From contig NZ_FNSD01000001.1 in the NCBI RefSeq assembly GCF_900105625.1, forward strand, positions 2,666,001-2,730,000: a stretch of DNA of 64,000 nucleotides, given 5' to 3'. Made by a program: the position numbers and the translations under genes. This stretch comes from Terriglobus roseus (GTDB lineage Bacteria > Acidobacteriota > Terriglobia > Terriglobales > Acidobacteriaceae). The notes under the pieces were generated by a model, which saw nothing but the letters and a program-made list of their open reading frames with translations, was not told the DNA's origin and ran no database searches. This document shows positions 25,885 to 36,400 of the stretch, piece after piece (position 1 is the first letter of the stretch; each line of letters begins with the position of its first letter).

Positions 25885-27228
25885 ATGAGTGACGACGCAG
25901 CGCAGACGTACTCGCGCGATCCGCGCTTCGGCGATCTGAAGTCCTCCCTCACTAAGGGGGCGGCGATGGCCGAGGCACACCGCTGCCTGTACTGCTTTGA
26001 CGCGCCCTGCATGAATGCGTGCCCCACGCACATCGATGTCCCTACGTTCCTCAAGAAGATCGCCAGCGACAATCGCATCGGCTCTGCACGCACGATCCTC
26101 GACGCCAATATTCTCGGCGCCAGTTGCGCGCGTGCCTGTCCGGTCGAAGTATTGTGCGAGGGAGCATGCGTCATGCATCATCACGGCCGACAGCCGATCC
26201 AGATCGGTCTGCTGCAGCGCTATGCGATGGAAGGCTTGCACTATGCGAAGTTGCCGCTGCCCTTTCCGCCGGCAGCTGACACGGGCAAGCGCGTTGCGTT
26301 GATCGGTGCCGGCCCCGCTTCGCTGGCCTGTGCCGCAGAACTGCGTCGCCATGGCATCGCTGCAACCATCTTCGACGCGCGTCCGCTGCCCGGCGGGCTG
26401 AACACCTACGGCATCGCCGAGTACAAGTTGCCCTTCGGCGTCGCGCTGCATGAGGTCGAACTTATCCGCGCGCTTGGAGTCGATTTTGTCGCAGACACAA
26501 GGGTTGACGCGGCGAAGCTCGCCGAGTTGGAACGCAACTTTGATGCGGTCTTTCTTGGCATGGGCCTGGGCGAGATCCATCGTCTTGGCATCCCCGGCGA
26601 GGATCTGCCAGGGGTCATGGATGCGCTCGATCTGATCGCCGGCTATAAGGGCGGGATGATCGCCACGTCACCCATGCGCGTGGCGGTTGTGGGCGCAGGC
26701 AACACGGCAATCGATGCTGCCATTGCAGCGAAGCGGCTGGGTGCCGCAGAGGTCACGATCCTCTATCGACGCGGAGCCGATCAGATGTCGGCATTCGCGT
26801 CAGAGTATGAGCACGCTCTGAAGGAGGGCATCGGCTTCGCCTGGTACGTGCAACCGGTTGCCATCAGCGGCAGCATTGGCGTCGAGGGCGTCACCCTGGC
26901 GCGCATGGAGGCGAGCGGCGATGGCTCCCTGGTCTCGATTGCCGGATCGGAGTTCACGCTCTCGTGTGACAGCGTTGTGCTCGCCATCGGCCAGGCGACA
27001 CACACGCACTTTCTCACGGAGGTTGTTGCGATGCAGCGTGGCCGCGTCGTCATTGACCGTGTGACGGGCCAGACGAGCCATCCAAAGTTCTACGCTGGCG
27101 GCGACTGCACCAACGGCGGCCGGCAGGTGGTGGACGCCGTAGCTGATGGCAAGCGCGCGGGCGTTGCGCTTGCTGCTGCACTGCTTGCAACTCCTGAAGA
27201 CCTAGGAGGTCAGTATGCCAACGCTTGA
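25885..27228 (+). CDS. preT: NAD-dependent dihydropyrimidine dehydrogenase, flavoprotein subunit PreT
   Basis: 447 residues. The N-terminus carries the adrenodoxin-reductase-type Fe-S module: RCLYCFDAPCMNACPTHID, then CARACPVEVLCEGACV, eight cysteines in all. Two dinucleotide folds follow: FAD-binding VALIGAGPASLACAAELR and NAD-binding VAVVGAGNTAIDAAIAAKRLG. The C-terminal YAGGDCTNGGRQVVDAVADG completes the FAD site. PreT passes electrons between NAD(H) and PreA in the reduction of uracil and thymine to their 5,6-dihydro forms. It overlaps preA by 14 bp, which supports a two-subunit complex made in equal amounts. Confidence 0.92.
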   Translation: MSDDAAQTYSRDPRFGDLKSSLTKGAAMAEAHRCLYCFDAPCMNACPTHIDVPTFLKKIASDNRIGSARTILDANILGASCARACPVEVLCEGACVMHHHGRQPIQIGLLQRYAMEGLHYAKLPLPFPPAADTGKRVALIGAGPASLACAAELRRHGIAATIFDARPLPGGLNTYGIAEYKLPFGVALHEVELIRALGVDFVADTRVDAAKLAELERNFDAVFLGMGLGEIHRLGIPGEDLPGVMDALDLIAGYKGGMIATSPMRVAVVGAGNTAIDAAIAAKRLGAAEVTILYRRGADQMSAFASEYEHALKEGIGFAWYVQPVAISGSIGVEGVTLARMEASGDGSLVSIAGSEFTLSCDSVVLAIGQATHTHFLTEVVAMQRGRVVIDRVTGQTSHPKFYAGGDCTNGGRQVVDAVADGKRAGVALAAALLATPEDLGGQYANA

Positions 27229-28621
27229 AAACACCTTCTGCGGCATCCCCTGCCTGAACCCGTTCTGGCTGGCATCGGCACCACCTACCAATTGCGGCGA
27301 ACAGGTTATGCGCGCCTTCGATGCTGGCTGGGGCGGCGCGGTGTGGAAGACCATCGGCGAGCCTGTCACAAACGTTTCGTCCCGGTACAGCTCCATCGAC
27401 TGGGAGGGCCGCAGAATGATGGGTCTGAACAATATCGAACTCATCAGCGATCGGCCCACCATCACGAACCTGCGCGAGATCGCCGAAGTCAAACGTCGAT
27501 ATCCCAAGCACGTTGTTATCGCATCGCTAATGGTTGAGAGCAAGCGCGAGCGCTGGCACGACATCGTGGCGAAGGTCGAAGACGCCGGTGCGGACGGTCT
27601 GGAACTGAACTTCGGATGCCCACACGGCATGAGTGAACGCGGTATGGGATCGGCAGTAGGGCAGGTTCCGGAATACGCGGAACGTATCACCTCCTGGGTC
27701 AAAGAAAAAGCGCGCACGCCGGTCATCGTGAAGCTGACTCCGAACATCAATGACATCCGCATGCCAGCGCGTGCAGCGAGGCGCGGTGGTGCAGACGCAC
27801 TCAGCGCGATCAACACCATTAACAGCATTACGGGCATCGATCTCGATACGCTGGAGCCGCGGCCAATGGTTGACGGTAACAGCACGCATGGCGGCTACTG
27901 CGGGCCAGCGGTAAAGCCGATCGCGTTGAGTATGGTGCAGCAGATCATGAGTGACGCCGACGCTGCGCTCCCTCTAAGCGGCATCGGCGGCGTGGCAACG
28001 TGGCGGGACGCTGTGGAGTTTCTCCTGCTCGGCGCGAGCAATGTGCAGGTCTGCACGGCAGTCATGCATTACGGCTACCGTCTCGTGGAGGACATGGCCG
28101 ACGGCATGCTGCAGTGGATGAGCGAGAAAGGCTACGAAACCATCGATGACTTCCGAGGTCTGTCATTACCGAAGATGCGTGAGTGGAAACAGCTCAACAT
28201 GAACTACAAGGTAGTTGCGCACATCGACGAATCGAAGTGCATCGGCTGCCAGCTTTGCTACACCGCCTGCTGGGACGGCGCGCACCAGTGTATTCATAAT
28301 GATCGCGTGCGCCAGAATCGTCTGACACCCGCCCAGACGCTGAGCGAAGGTGCTGGTCGCGTCAGCATGACACCAATCCCGAAGCTCGATAGCAACGGCC
28401 CAGGACTTCTGCATGGTGTCACACCACTGGAACGAATTCCACGTGTTGACGAGCATCACTGTGTCGGCTGCAATCTCTGCTCGCTTGTGTGTCCTGTGGA
28501 CGAGTGCATCACCATGGTGCCGATTGACAGCGGGCTGCCGACTTACACGTGGGAGCAGCGAGTGGCAGACGGCACTACACCGGCGAGCGCTGCCGACTGC
28601 GCGATCCCGACGGAGGTATAG
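27215..28621 (+). CDS. preA: NAD-dependent dihydropyrimidine dehydrogenase, catalytic subunit PreA
   Basis: 468 residues with ribosome-binding site AGGAGG inside the preT end. The dihydroorotate-dehydrogenase-like FMN barrel contains LNPFWLASAPPTNCGEQV, LNFGCPHGMSERGMGSAVGQ and PLSGIGGVATWRDAVEF, plus the pyrimidine-binding NTINSITGID region. A C-terminal ferredoxin part has two 4Fe-4S motifs: CIGCQLCYTACWD and CVGCNLCSLVCPVDEC. It reduces uracil or thymine to the dihydropyrimidine with electrons from PreT. It is about 50 residues longer than E. coli PreA owing to the linker and C-terminus. dihydropyrimidinase follows at once. Confidence 0.93.
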   Translation: MPTLENTFCGIPCLNPFWLASAPPTNCGEQVMRAFDAGWGGAVWKTIGEPVTNVSSRYSSIDWEGRRMMGLNNIELISDRPTITNLREIAEVKRRYPKHVVIASLMVESKRERWHDIVAKVEDAGADGLELNFGCPHGMSERGMGSAVGQVPEYAERITSWVKEKARTPVIVKLTPNINDIRMPARAARRGGADALSAINTINSITGIDLDTLEPRPMVDGNSTHGGYCGPAVKPIALSMVQQIMSDADAALPLSGIGGVATWRDAVEFLLLGASNVQVCTAVMHYGYRLVEDMADGMLQWMSEKGYETIDDFRGLSLPKMREWKQLNMNYKVVAHIDESKCIGCQLCYTACWDGAHQCIHNDRVRQNRLTPAQTLSEGAGRVSMTPIPKLDSNGPGLLHGVTPLERIPRVDEHHCVGCNLCSLVCPVDECITMVPIDSGLPTYTWEQRVADGTTPASAADCAIPTEV

Positions 28622-28626
28622 ATTCC

Positions 28627-30018
28627 ATGGGCATCCTGATACAGAACGGGACAGTGGTTACTGCGGAAGGTTCGCGCCGCTCCGATGTGCTGATTGAAGG
28701 CGAACGCATTGCAAAGGTAGCGCCGCGTATCGATGGCAGCGAGCATCGCATCGTCGATGCGGAGGGGCTGCTGGTGATGCCAGGTGGCATCGATGTGCAT
28801 ACGCATCTCGACATGCCGTTTGGTGGTACGGTCTCAGCGGATGACTACCGCACGGGAACCATCGCGGCCGCTGTCGGTGGAACGACCAGTGTCATCGATT
28901 TTGCTCTGCAGTCACGCGGCCACACGCTCGGTGAAGCGCTGGAAACATGGCTCGCCAAGTCGCGCGACAAAGCCTGTATCGACTATTCGCTTCATATGGC
29001 GATCACAGATCTTGGTCCGAATGGCGAGTCGCTCGACGAGATGGAAGCTATGGTTGCTGCCGGCGTTACAAGCTTCAAGCTCTTCATGGCCTACCCGAAT
29101 GTCCTGATGATCGATGATGGTCTGATGTTTCGGGTGATGCAGAAGGCCGCGGCGATCGATGCTCTGTGCTGTATTCACGCGGAGAATGGAGCAGCTATCG
29201 ATGTTGTGGTCGCGCAGATGCTTGCGGAGGGTAAGACGGCGCCCCACTTTCACGCGCACTCGCGTTCTGCAAAGGCTGAAGCGGAAGCAACACATCGCGC
29301 CATCGCGTTGGCTGAGATGACAGGCTGTGCGGTCTACATCGTCCATCTGTCCAACGAGGAAGCACTGCGCGAGTTGAAGCATGCGCAGCGTCACTATCAC
29401 CGCGCGCTGGCTGAGACGTGTACGCAGTATCTTGTGCTCTCCATCGAAGACCAGATGCCTGGTGAAAGCTGGAACGAATCAAAGTTTGTCTTCACGCCGC
29501 CGCTGCGTAAGAAGAAGAATCAGGAGCCACTGTGGCGCGCACTTGATGACGGCACGCTCTCGGTTGTGAGCACCGATCATTGCCCATTCACGACGGAGCA
29601 AAAGGCACTCGGACGCGATGACTTCAGCAAGATTCCGAACGGCGGGCCGGGCATAGAAAACCGTCTGCAAATTCTTTGGCACTTCGGCGTGAACAGTGGC
29701 CGCATCTCGCCAGAGCGTTTTGTGGAGTTGACGTCGACGGCGCCGGCACACATCTTCGGTATGACACAGAAGGGCGAACTCAAGCCCGGCAAAGACGCGG
29801 ACATCCTCTTATGGGACCCGAAGCAGCGCTATACCATCCAGGCGGCCACGCAGTGCATGGCGACGGACTACAACATGTTCGAAGGCTGGACGGTGCAGGG
29901 AAATGCAAGGCACGTCTTCAGCCGCGGTGAACTTGTAGTTGAAGACGGGGAGTGGATCGGCGAGACGGGACGCGGCAGGTTCATCGCGCGTTCGGCTAAC
30001 GCGGGCGGTTTCGCCTGA
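28627..30018 (+). CDS. hydA: dihydropyrimidinase
   Basis: 463 residues from the ATG at 28627, behind a GGAGG site; the frame is open upstream inside preA and that part is ignored. It is a cyclic amidohydrolase of the dihydropyrimidinase/hydantoinase family. Zinc ligands are seen in GGIDVHTHLDMPFGG, the carboxylated lysine in TSFKLFMAYPN, and further His/Asp in CIHAENG, YIVHLSNEEAL and VVSTDHCPF. The enzyme hydrolyses dihydrouracil to N-carbamoyl-beta-alanine. The stop overlaps the next ATG (TGATG), so the transporter is coupled. Confidence 0.93.
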   Translation: MGILIQNGTVVTAEGSRRSDVLIEGERIAKVAPRIDGSEHRIVDAEGLLVMPGGIDVHTHLDMPFGGTVSADDYRTGTIAAAVGGTTSVIDFALQSRGHTLGEALETWLAKSRDKACIDYSLHMAITDLGPNGESLDEMEAMVAAGVTSFKLFMAYPNVLMIDDGLMFRVMQKAAAIDALCCIHAENGAAIDVVVAQMLAEGKTAPHFHAHSRSAKAEAEATHRAIALAEMTGCAVYIVHLSNEEALRELKHAQRHYHRALAETCTQYLVLSIEDQMPGESWNESKFVFTPPLRKKKNQEPLWRALDDGTLSVVSTDHCPFTTEQKALGRDDFSKIPNGGPGIENRLQILWHFGVNSGRISPERFVELTSTAPAHIFGMTQKGELKPGKDADILLWDPKQRYTIQAATQCMATDYNMFEGWTVQGNARHVFSRGELVVEDGEWIGETGRGRFIARSANAGGFA

Positions 30019-31433
30019 TGATCACGACTTCCGTTGCGCCGGATACCTCGCTCGTCAACGATGACCTTGCGCCCACACAGCCATCGCAGCGGACCTGGAC
30101 GACGTATAACTTCATCGCGCTGTGGTTCAGCATGTCGATGGAGGTCACAACGTACATGCTCGCCTCGTCACTGATTGCGGGAGGCATGGACTGGAAGGAA
30201 GCGATCCTGACGATCCTGCTGGGTAACGTGATCGTTTGCATACCCATGATTCTGAATGCGCACGCAGGCGCGAAGTACGGCATTCCGTTCCCCGTCTTCG
30301 TGCGCGCCAGCTTTGGCCTGCGAGGCGCAAACCTGCCGGCAATGTTGCGAGCAATCGTTGCGTGTGGATGGTTCGGCATCCAGTCGTGGATCGGCGGCCA
30401 GTCCATTCATGCCATGCTTGGCGTCCTTGCACCCGCGCTCGCGGCGCAGCCCATCACGTTGTGGATCTGCTTCCTTGGCTTCTGGTTGTTAAACATGATC
30501 GTGGTGTGGCGCGGCGTGGAGAGCATCCGCTTTCTCCAGAGCTACTCCGCCCCGTTCATGCTGGTGATGTCGCTAGTTCTGCTCTTCTGGATGCTGCATA
30601 AGGCAGGCGGCTTTGGTCCGATGCTGGCCGCGCCATCGCACTTCACCACTCGGAAGAGCTTCCTGCATTTCTTCTTCCCGTCGCTGACAGCGATGGTGGG
30701 TTATTGGGCAACACTGTCACTCAACATCCCAGACTTTACGCGGTACTCCAAATCGCAGGAGTCACAGATCGTCGGACAGGCATTCGGGCTGCCTGTGTCG
30801 ATGGTGCTCTACAGCTTCATTGGGATCGCGGTGACATCAGCCTCGACTGTCATCTTCGGTACCCCGGTCTGGAGCCCCATCGATCTACTTGGCCGCTTCC
30901 ATCAACCATTGGTAGCGGGGATCGCCCTCATCTGCATCCTTATCGCGACGTTGAATGTGAACATTGGCGCGAATGTCGTTTCGCCCTCGAATGACTTTGC
31001 GAACCTGGCGCCACGCTACATCAGCTTTCGTACAGGCGGCATGATCACCGGCTTTCTCGGACTGGCCATGATGCCCTGGAAACTGATGTCCAGTTTCGGC
31101 AATTACATCTTCGGCTGGCTGATCGGCTACAGCGGCCTGCTGGGCCCGGTCGCGGGAATCATGGTCGCCGATTACTTTGTGCTGCGTGGAACAAAACTTC
31201 ATACAGGTTCGCTTTATCATCGCGGCGGCCCGTACGAGTACACTGGCGGCGTCAACATTCGCGCGATCGTAGCGCTGGTGTGCGGCGTGGCCGCCGCCCT
31301 GATCGGTCTATTCGTCCCGGCGCTGCGCTTTCTCTATGACTATGCGTGGTTCGTCGGTTTTTTTCTGAGCGGCACGCTGTATGTGGTCCTCATGAAGACT
31401 GCAACGGCACAAAGTACTTCGAATGAAGCGTAG
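30018..31433 (+). CDS. NCS1-family nucleobase (uracil/cytosine/allantoin-type) transporter
   Basis: 471 residues with about twelve membrane helices. NCS1 features are WTTYNFIALWFSMSMEVTT in helix 1, GIPFPVFVRASFGLRGANL between helices 2 and 3, and FGIQSWIGGQSIHAMLG. NIPDFTRYSK follows helix 5, and NVVSPSNDFANLAPRYISFR is the typical LeuT-fold helix 8 region. Proteins of this family import nucleobases or hydantoins with Na+ or H+. Its place inside the catabolic operon, overlapping hydA by 1 bp, makes uracil or thymine the likely cargo. Confidence 0.9.
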   Translation: MITTSVAPDTSLVNDDLAPTQPSQRTWTTYNFIALWFSMSMEVTTYMLASSLIAGGMDWKEAILTILLGNVIVCIPMILNAHAGAKYGIPFPVFVRASFGLRGANLPAMLRAIVACGWFGIQSWIGGQSIHAMLGVLAPALAAQPITLWICFLGFWLLNMIVVWRGVESIRFLQSYSAPFMLVMSLVLLFWMLHKAGGFGPMLAAPSHFTTRKSFLHFFFPSLTAMVGYWATLSLNIPDFTRYSKSQESQIVGQAFGLPVSMVLYSFIGIAVTSASTVIFGTPVWSPIDLLGRFHQPLVAGIALICILIATLNVNIGANVVSPSNDFANLAPRYISFRTGGMITGFLGLAMMPWKLMSSFGNYIFGWLIGYSGLLGPVAGIMVADYFVLRGTKLHTGSLYHRGGPYEYTGGVNIRAIVALVCGVAAALIGLFVPALRFLYDYAWFVGFFLSGTLYVVLMKTATAQSTSNEA

Positions 31434-31459
31434 AACTCGAGAGCAGGGCGGGATCGCAC

Positions 31460-32803
31460 ATGGCTGAACTAACGTCGCAGGAAGTCGTTGACCTCACACG
31501 CACCCTGAACTACGGCACGTGGCGCTTCCAAAAGGGCTGGATACCCATGCACATCGCTGACGCGGAAGGCTGCGAGATCATCGACGGTAACGGTAAACGC
31601 TATCTCGACTTCAGTTCGCAGTTAATGTGCTCGAATCTCGGACACAAGAACGCAGCGGTCATCGCCGCGATCGCGGAGCAGGCCCAGCAACTCGCGTATG
31701 CCATGCCGGGCTACGCAACGACAGCACGTGCCGAGTTGTCTCAGTTGCTGTTAGAAGTGTTGCCGCAAGGTCTGAAGAAGTTCTTCTTCACTACCAGCGG
31801 GACCGAAGCCAATGAAGCCGCGTTCAAGATCGCTCGCATGTACACAGGCAAGAACAAGATCATTGCACGGTACCGCAGTTATCATGGCTCGACTTCCGGG
31901 TCGATTGCTGCAACGGGCGATCCGCGTCGGTGGGCGATGGAACCCGCAGGCAAGTCGCCGGGGGTAATCTTTGCGCCGGAAGCTTTCTGCTATCGCTGTC
32001 CGTTGGGGCACGTTCCGTCGTCCTGCGGCAACGCGTGTGCGAATTACATCGAGCACATGATCGTAAATGAGAGCGATGTCGCCGCAGTGATCGTGGAACC
32101 CATTGTCGGCACAAATGGCGTCATCGTCCCGCCCGCCGACTACATGCCGAGACTTCGCGAGATCTGTACGAAGCACAACGTCCTGCTGATCGCAGACGAA
32201 GTCATGAGCGGTTGGGGACGTACCGGCAAGTGGTTTGCCATGGAGCACTGGGGCGTTACACCCGACATTCTGGTCACAGCAAAGGGCATCACCAGTGCCT
32301 ACGTTCCGCTCGGGCTCTGCGCCACGAATGAGAAGATTGCTGCGTATTTCGAAGACCATTACTTCTCGCACGGTCACACCTACGAGGCGCATCCGATCAC
32401 GCTGAAACCGGCGGTTGCAACTATCAGGGAGATGCAGCGACTCGGTCTCGTTGAACGCTCCGCCGAGCTTGGGATTTATCTAGGCGATAAGCTCCGCGAG
32501 TTGCGGGAGAGACATATCTGCGTTGGCGAAGTGCGAGGTAAGGGCCTTTTCTGGGCCCTCGACCTGGTCAAGAATCGCGCGACTAAGGAGCCTTTCGCAA
32601 CCTATGCCGATAAGGTTAGTGGCAAGCCGCTTCTCGTCGATCAGATCGCAGCAAAGTGCGTGGCTGACGGCATGACCGTGCAATCCTGGGTGTCGCACTT
32701 TGTGATTGCACCGCCGTTGATTGTGTCGAAGGAGCAGATTGATTTTGGTGTAGCTCTATTGGACAAGCACTTAGCGATGGCTGATGACCAATGCACTGCT
32801 TGA
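31460..32803 (+). CDS. class-III PLP aminotransferase, probably beta-alanine:pyruvate type
   Basis: 447 residues. Fold type I class III features: FSSQLMCSNLGHKN near the N-terminus, FFTTSGTEANEAAFKIAR (phosphate binding), YRSYHGST, LLIADEVMSGWGRTGKW (PLP Asp), and the Schiff-base lysine in LVTAKGITSAYVPLG. Such enzymes use beta-alanine, GABA or other omega-amino donors. The end product of the preceding genes is beta-alanine, so conversion to malonate semialdehyde is the natural role. No malonate semialdehyde dehydrogenase gene is nearby. A small gap of 26 bp separates it from the transporter. A weak inverted repeat follows its stop. Confidence 0.88.
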   Translation: MAELTSQEVVDLTRTLNYGTWRFQKGWIPMHIADAEGCEIIDGNGKRYLDFSSQLMCSNLGHKNAAVIAAIAEQAQQLAYAMPGYATTARAELSQLLLEVLPQGLKKFFFTTSGTEANEAAFKIARMYTGKNKIIARYRSYHGSTSGSIAATGDPRRWAMEPAGKSPGVIFAPEAFCYRCPLGHVPSSCGNACANYIEHMIVNESDVAAVIVEPIVGTNGVIVPPADYMPRLREICTKHNVLLIADEVMSGWGRTGKWFAMEHWGVTPDILVTAKGITSAYVPLGLCATNEKIAAYFEDHYFSHGHTYEAHPITLKPAVATIREMQRLGLVERSAELGIYLGDKLRELRERHICVGEVRGKGLFWALDLVKNRATKEPFATYADKVSGKPLLVDQIAAKCVADGMTVQSWVSHFVIAPPLIVSKEQIDFGVALLDKHLAMADDQCTA

Positions 32804-32807
32804 GTCT

Positions 32808-32834
32808 TATTCATGGGCAAAACATGCATGAATA
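32808..32834. terminator. weak bidirectional hairpin between convergent genes
   Basis: The inverted repeat TATTCATG / CATGAATA, spaced by 11 bp, lies between the end of the pyrimidine operon and the convergent barrel gene. It has no T-run, so termination is only suggested by position. Confidence 0.35.
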
Positions 32835-32847
32835 GGTACTGTTTGCG

Positions 32848-33414
32848 TTACCAAACGCGGAAGCTGACGCCTGCGCTCACACCATACGGATGCAGCGTGC
32901 CGAAGGTGAACTGCGGCCACATCTGGTACTCGACATCGATCACGCGGAAGTGAATGTTGTCGTTGTGCGCCCAGTATTCCAGGCCAGCTCCAGGCGCCAA
33001 CACAAAGTAGTTGCCGGTAGCCAGGCCGTACGGGAATCTCATGTGACCTAGTCCGACAGGCATCTTGGCGTAGGGCACCCAGCCCACCGGTTTGAAGCTG
33101 ATCTTCGGCCCGACCAGGTAGGTATCCTGCGTGACGCCGTTTTTGCTGCCCCACCGCATGATGCGGGCCTCGGCTTCGATGCCGACATAGCGATGGATAT
33201 TCGCGTCGACATAGATCGTCGGCGCGTAGAACGTCAGCTTGCCATAGTCGCTCCGGTAGACTGAGCCCGCGATGCCGACGGTGGTGTAGAGGCCGGGGCC
33301 AACGCCCGCTGGCTTGGCCTGTGCGGGGGCAGTTGACGCCGCCGTGAGAGCGAATAACACGGCGGCGAACTGGCAGAGAAAGCGGTGCGAACGCTTGCGA
33401 AGTTCTGCGATCAC
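32848..33414 (-). CDS. outer-membrane beta-barrel protein
   Basis: 188 residues. A signal peptide covers about residues 1-33 (FLCQFAAVLFALTAASTAPAQA). Strands follow with alternating hydrophobic pattern: LYTTVGIAGSVYRSDYGKL, YVGIEAEARIMRW, TYLVGPKISFKPV, GLEYWAHNDNIHFRVIDVEY. It ends HPYGVSAGVSFRVW with an aromatic terminal residue. It resembles small OmpA/PagP-size barrels often seen in acidobacterial genomes. The start overlaps the stop of the giant Ig-repeat gene by 4 bp (ATGA), so the barrel is probably made from the same mRNA and may work with it. Confidence 0.75.
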   Translation of the reverse strand: MIAELRKRSHRFLCQFAAVLFALTAASTAPAQAKPAGVGPGLYTTVGIAGSVYRSDYGKLTFYAPTIYVDANIHRYVGIEAEARIMRWGSKNGVTQDTYLVGPKISFKPVGWVPYAKMPVGLGHMRFPYGLATGNYFVLAPGAGLEYWAHNDNIHFRVIDVEYQMWPQFTFGTLHPYGVSAGVSFRVW

Positions 33415-36400
33415 TGCGTCACCGTCATCGTGAGACCTTGCGAGAGTGTGACACCAGTACCCTGTCCGACCGCACTGATCGAAATCCCGTACTTGCCTGC
33501 TGGCGTGCTCTGCTGGTTGATGGTGCCGCAGCCGATCACAGGCATCAGGCAGGCGGCCAGCAGCAACAGCAGCAGTGCGGGTACATTGCGGCGACGGCGA
33601 CCGAAAGCCAGCAGCGCCAGCACCGCACCCGCGGGTAACAGTGCGAGTGCGCTGGAGCCATGCGAGGTCTGGACGCTTGCAGAGGCTGCTCCACCAGAGG
33701 TCAGCGGAGATCCGGTGTCAATGTTTACTTTGACCGTTACCGTACCATTGGCAGGCAGCACGATGCTGTCCTTCTCAAAGGTGCAGGTCGCGGCATAGGG
33801 GAGACCACCGCAACCGAGGGTGATGGTGTCTGAGAAGCCGTCGTTGGAGTGGATGGTGATCTGCGCCGTCGAATATTGCTTGGTCACCACACTGAAGGTC
33901 GTGGGTGTGACAGACAGCGTGAAATTGGTAGCAGAGCTGGTGGTGATGTCGGTGGGGGACGATACCGACGCTGAGTAGGAAGCATCGCCACTGTAGCTTG
34001 CAGTGATCAGGCCAGGAATGGCCGAGCCCTGCACATTGAGTGTTGCGATTCCGTTGGCGCCGACGCTGCTGCTGCCGATAACACCGGACGCTGTGCTGAA
34101 GGTCGTTACGCCGGTCGGCGAAACTGGCCCGTCATACTTCAATACCGAGATGAGTGTTAACACGCCGCCACTCAGTGTCGTTGGTAAGGTCGCAGTGACG
34201 GTGTTCTGTGTCGGCCGCAGGTTCACGACCATCTGCAAAGCTGCCGATACGGATGCCAGATCCGACACATCGCCGGCGTAAGACGCTGTGATGCTGTGTG
34301 TCCCGGCAGTGAAGGCACTCGGAACAAGAGTCGCCACACCGCCGGCCAGAGCCGATGTCCCCAGGAGCTTCGTGCCGTCCATGAAGCGGACGTTCCCGGT
34401 CGCCAGCGCACCAGTAACCGTGCTCACGGTCGCCGTCAGCGTCGGCTGAGCCAGCGTCAGGGTCGGGTTGCTGCTGCTGGCCACAGAGATCTGCGTGGCT
34501 TGCTGAATCTGCTCATTCACTGCAGCCGCAGTGGACGTCGAGTTGTTGCTGTCTCCTACATAGATGGCAGTCAGGGAGTGGATACCGGGCGCCAGTGTGC
34601 TCGTGGTGAAGACGGCGGTTCCGCTGGTCGAAAGCGCCGCCTGACCAATGGTGGTGGTGCCATCCAGGAAGTTGACGTTGCCCGTGGGCGCTCCGCCATT
34701 GCCCGTAACGTGTACGGTCAGGACCAACGGCGCGCTAAAAACAGCGGGGTTAGCGCTGGTGGTCAGAACGCTCTGCGAACTGGCATTGCGGATGGTCTCA
34801 GTCAGCACGACCGAGTCATTCCCCGCGTAGCGGATGTCACCGCTATAGGTGGCAATGATGTTGTGCGAACCGACAGTCAGCGTGGACGTTGTCAGAGCTG
34901 CCGCGCCCGCACCGTTGACGGCAACGGTGCCAAGGATAGTCGCGCCTTCATGGAAGACGATGGTTCCCGTGGGTGCCGCCGTCACTCCGCTGTTGGCAGC
35001 GGCTCCTGCGACCTGCGCCGTGAAGGTCACGGCATTGCCGCCGATGGCGGGGTTGACATTGGAGCTGATGGAGACCGTCGTGGGATCAACCACCGCTTGG
35101 AGCATCGTCGTCGACGAGCTGGTTGCGTGGGTGCTGTCGCCACTGTAAACCGCGACGATGCTGTGCTGCGCAACGGAGAAGTTGGAGATCGCCAGCGAAG
35201 CAACACCGGAGGCGTTGATTGCTACCGTGCCAAGATTCGTGCCGCCATCCTGGAAGATAACCGAGCCCGTCAGGTTGGTAAGGCCACTCGCGACGCTCGC
35301 CTGAAGGGTAACGGTATCGCCAAAGTGCGAGGTTGGTGCACTGCTTGTCAGCATTGTCGTGGTCGTCGCTGCGGTGATCGTGACGGTGAAGCTCTGCGAT
35401 TGTGCCGGTGCGTTGTTTGAGTCGCCAGCATACTGCGCGATGATGACATGCGTGCCGACAGTGAGCGTGGAGCTCGCGAAGGTAGCGCGGCCAGACGAGA
35501 GTGTCAGTGTGGTCAGCGCGCTGCCGTTATCGGTAAGAATGACGGACGGGTTGGCGGCTAGAACGGCATCGCTGGTCAGCGATGTCGTGAGTGTGATCGA
35601 CGTACCGTAGACAGCGGAGGCGGCCGATCCCGTGAGTGTCAACACGGTGTTGCCGATGGTGACTGTGACCGGTGCCGTGCTGGATGCGCTGACTCCGTAG
35701 TTCAGGTCGGCGTTATAGGTCGCTACGATGTTGTGCGATCCAACAGACAGGTTCGACACCGTAAGGGTAGCCACGGCGCCGGCGTTGAGCGCTGACGTTC
35801 CCAGGACAATGGCGCCATCCGTGAAGGTGACGTTGCCGGTTGCCTTCACGCCCGCAGTGTTGACCGTCGCAGTCATCGTCAGCGGCTTGCCGCCGGCAAG
35901 TGTCGACGAGCTGAGGCTGAGCAGCGTCGTGGATGTAGAAGTCTGCACCGTCTGCAAGAGGGCTGCGGATGCACTGACATCGTAGTTGGTGCTGCCACCG
36001 AAGCTGGCCGTGATGTTGTGCGATCCAACAGTCAGTGTGCTCGTGGAAAGCACAGCAGAGCCGTTGGTGACGGACTGGCTACCGAGGACTGTCGCGCCGT
36101 CATAGAAGGTAACAATGCCGGAGAGCGTTCCGACGGCCGTTTGTCCTGCTGCGACCGTGACCGTGGCGGTGAGTTGCACGGTGCTTCCAGCGTTCGCACT
36201 GGGAGCGCTGGAGGCAAGTACCGTATTCGTCGAGAGGCGGTTGACAGTGACCATGGCGTTGACCGATGTACTGGTCAGATTGGAGTTATCGCCTGCGTAG
36301 ACAGCCGTGATTGCATCCGATCCCGGTACCAGGGTTGAAGTCACGAGGACCGCGCTGCCATTCGCATCCAGCGTGCCTGTTCCCAGGATGGTTGCACCGG

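Noticed and set aside
34296-35420. Long plus-strand open frame (374 codons) inside the Ig-repeat gene, and several others on that strand
   Set aside because: They mirror the repeat structure of the minus-strand gene, have no family features or ribosome-binding site, and recur with the repeat period.
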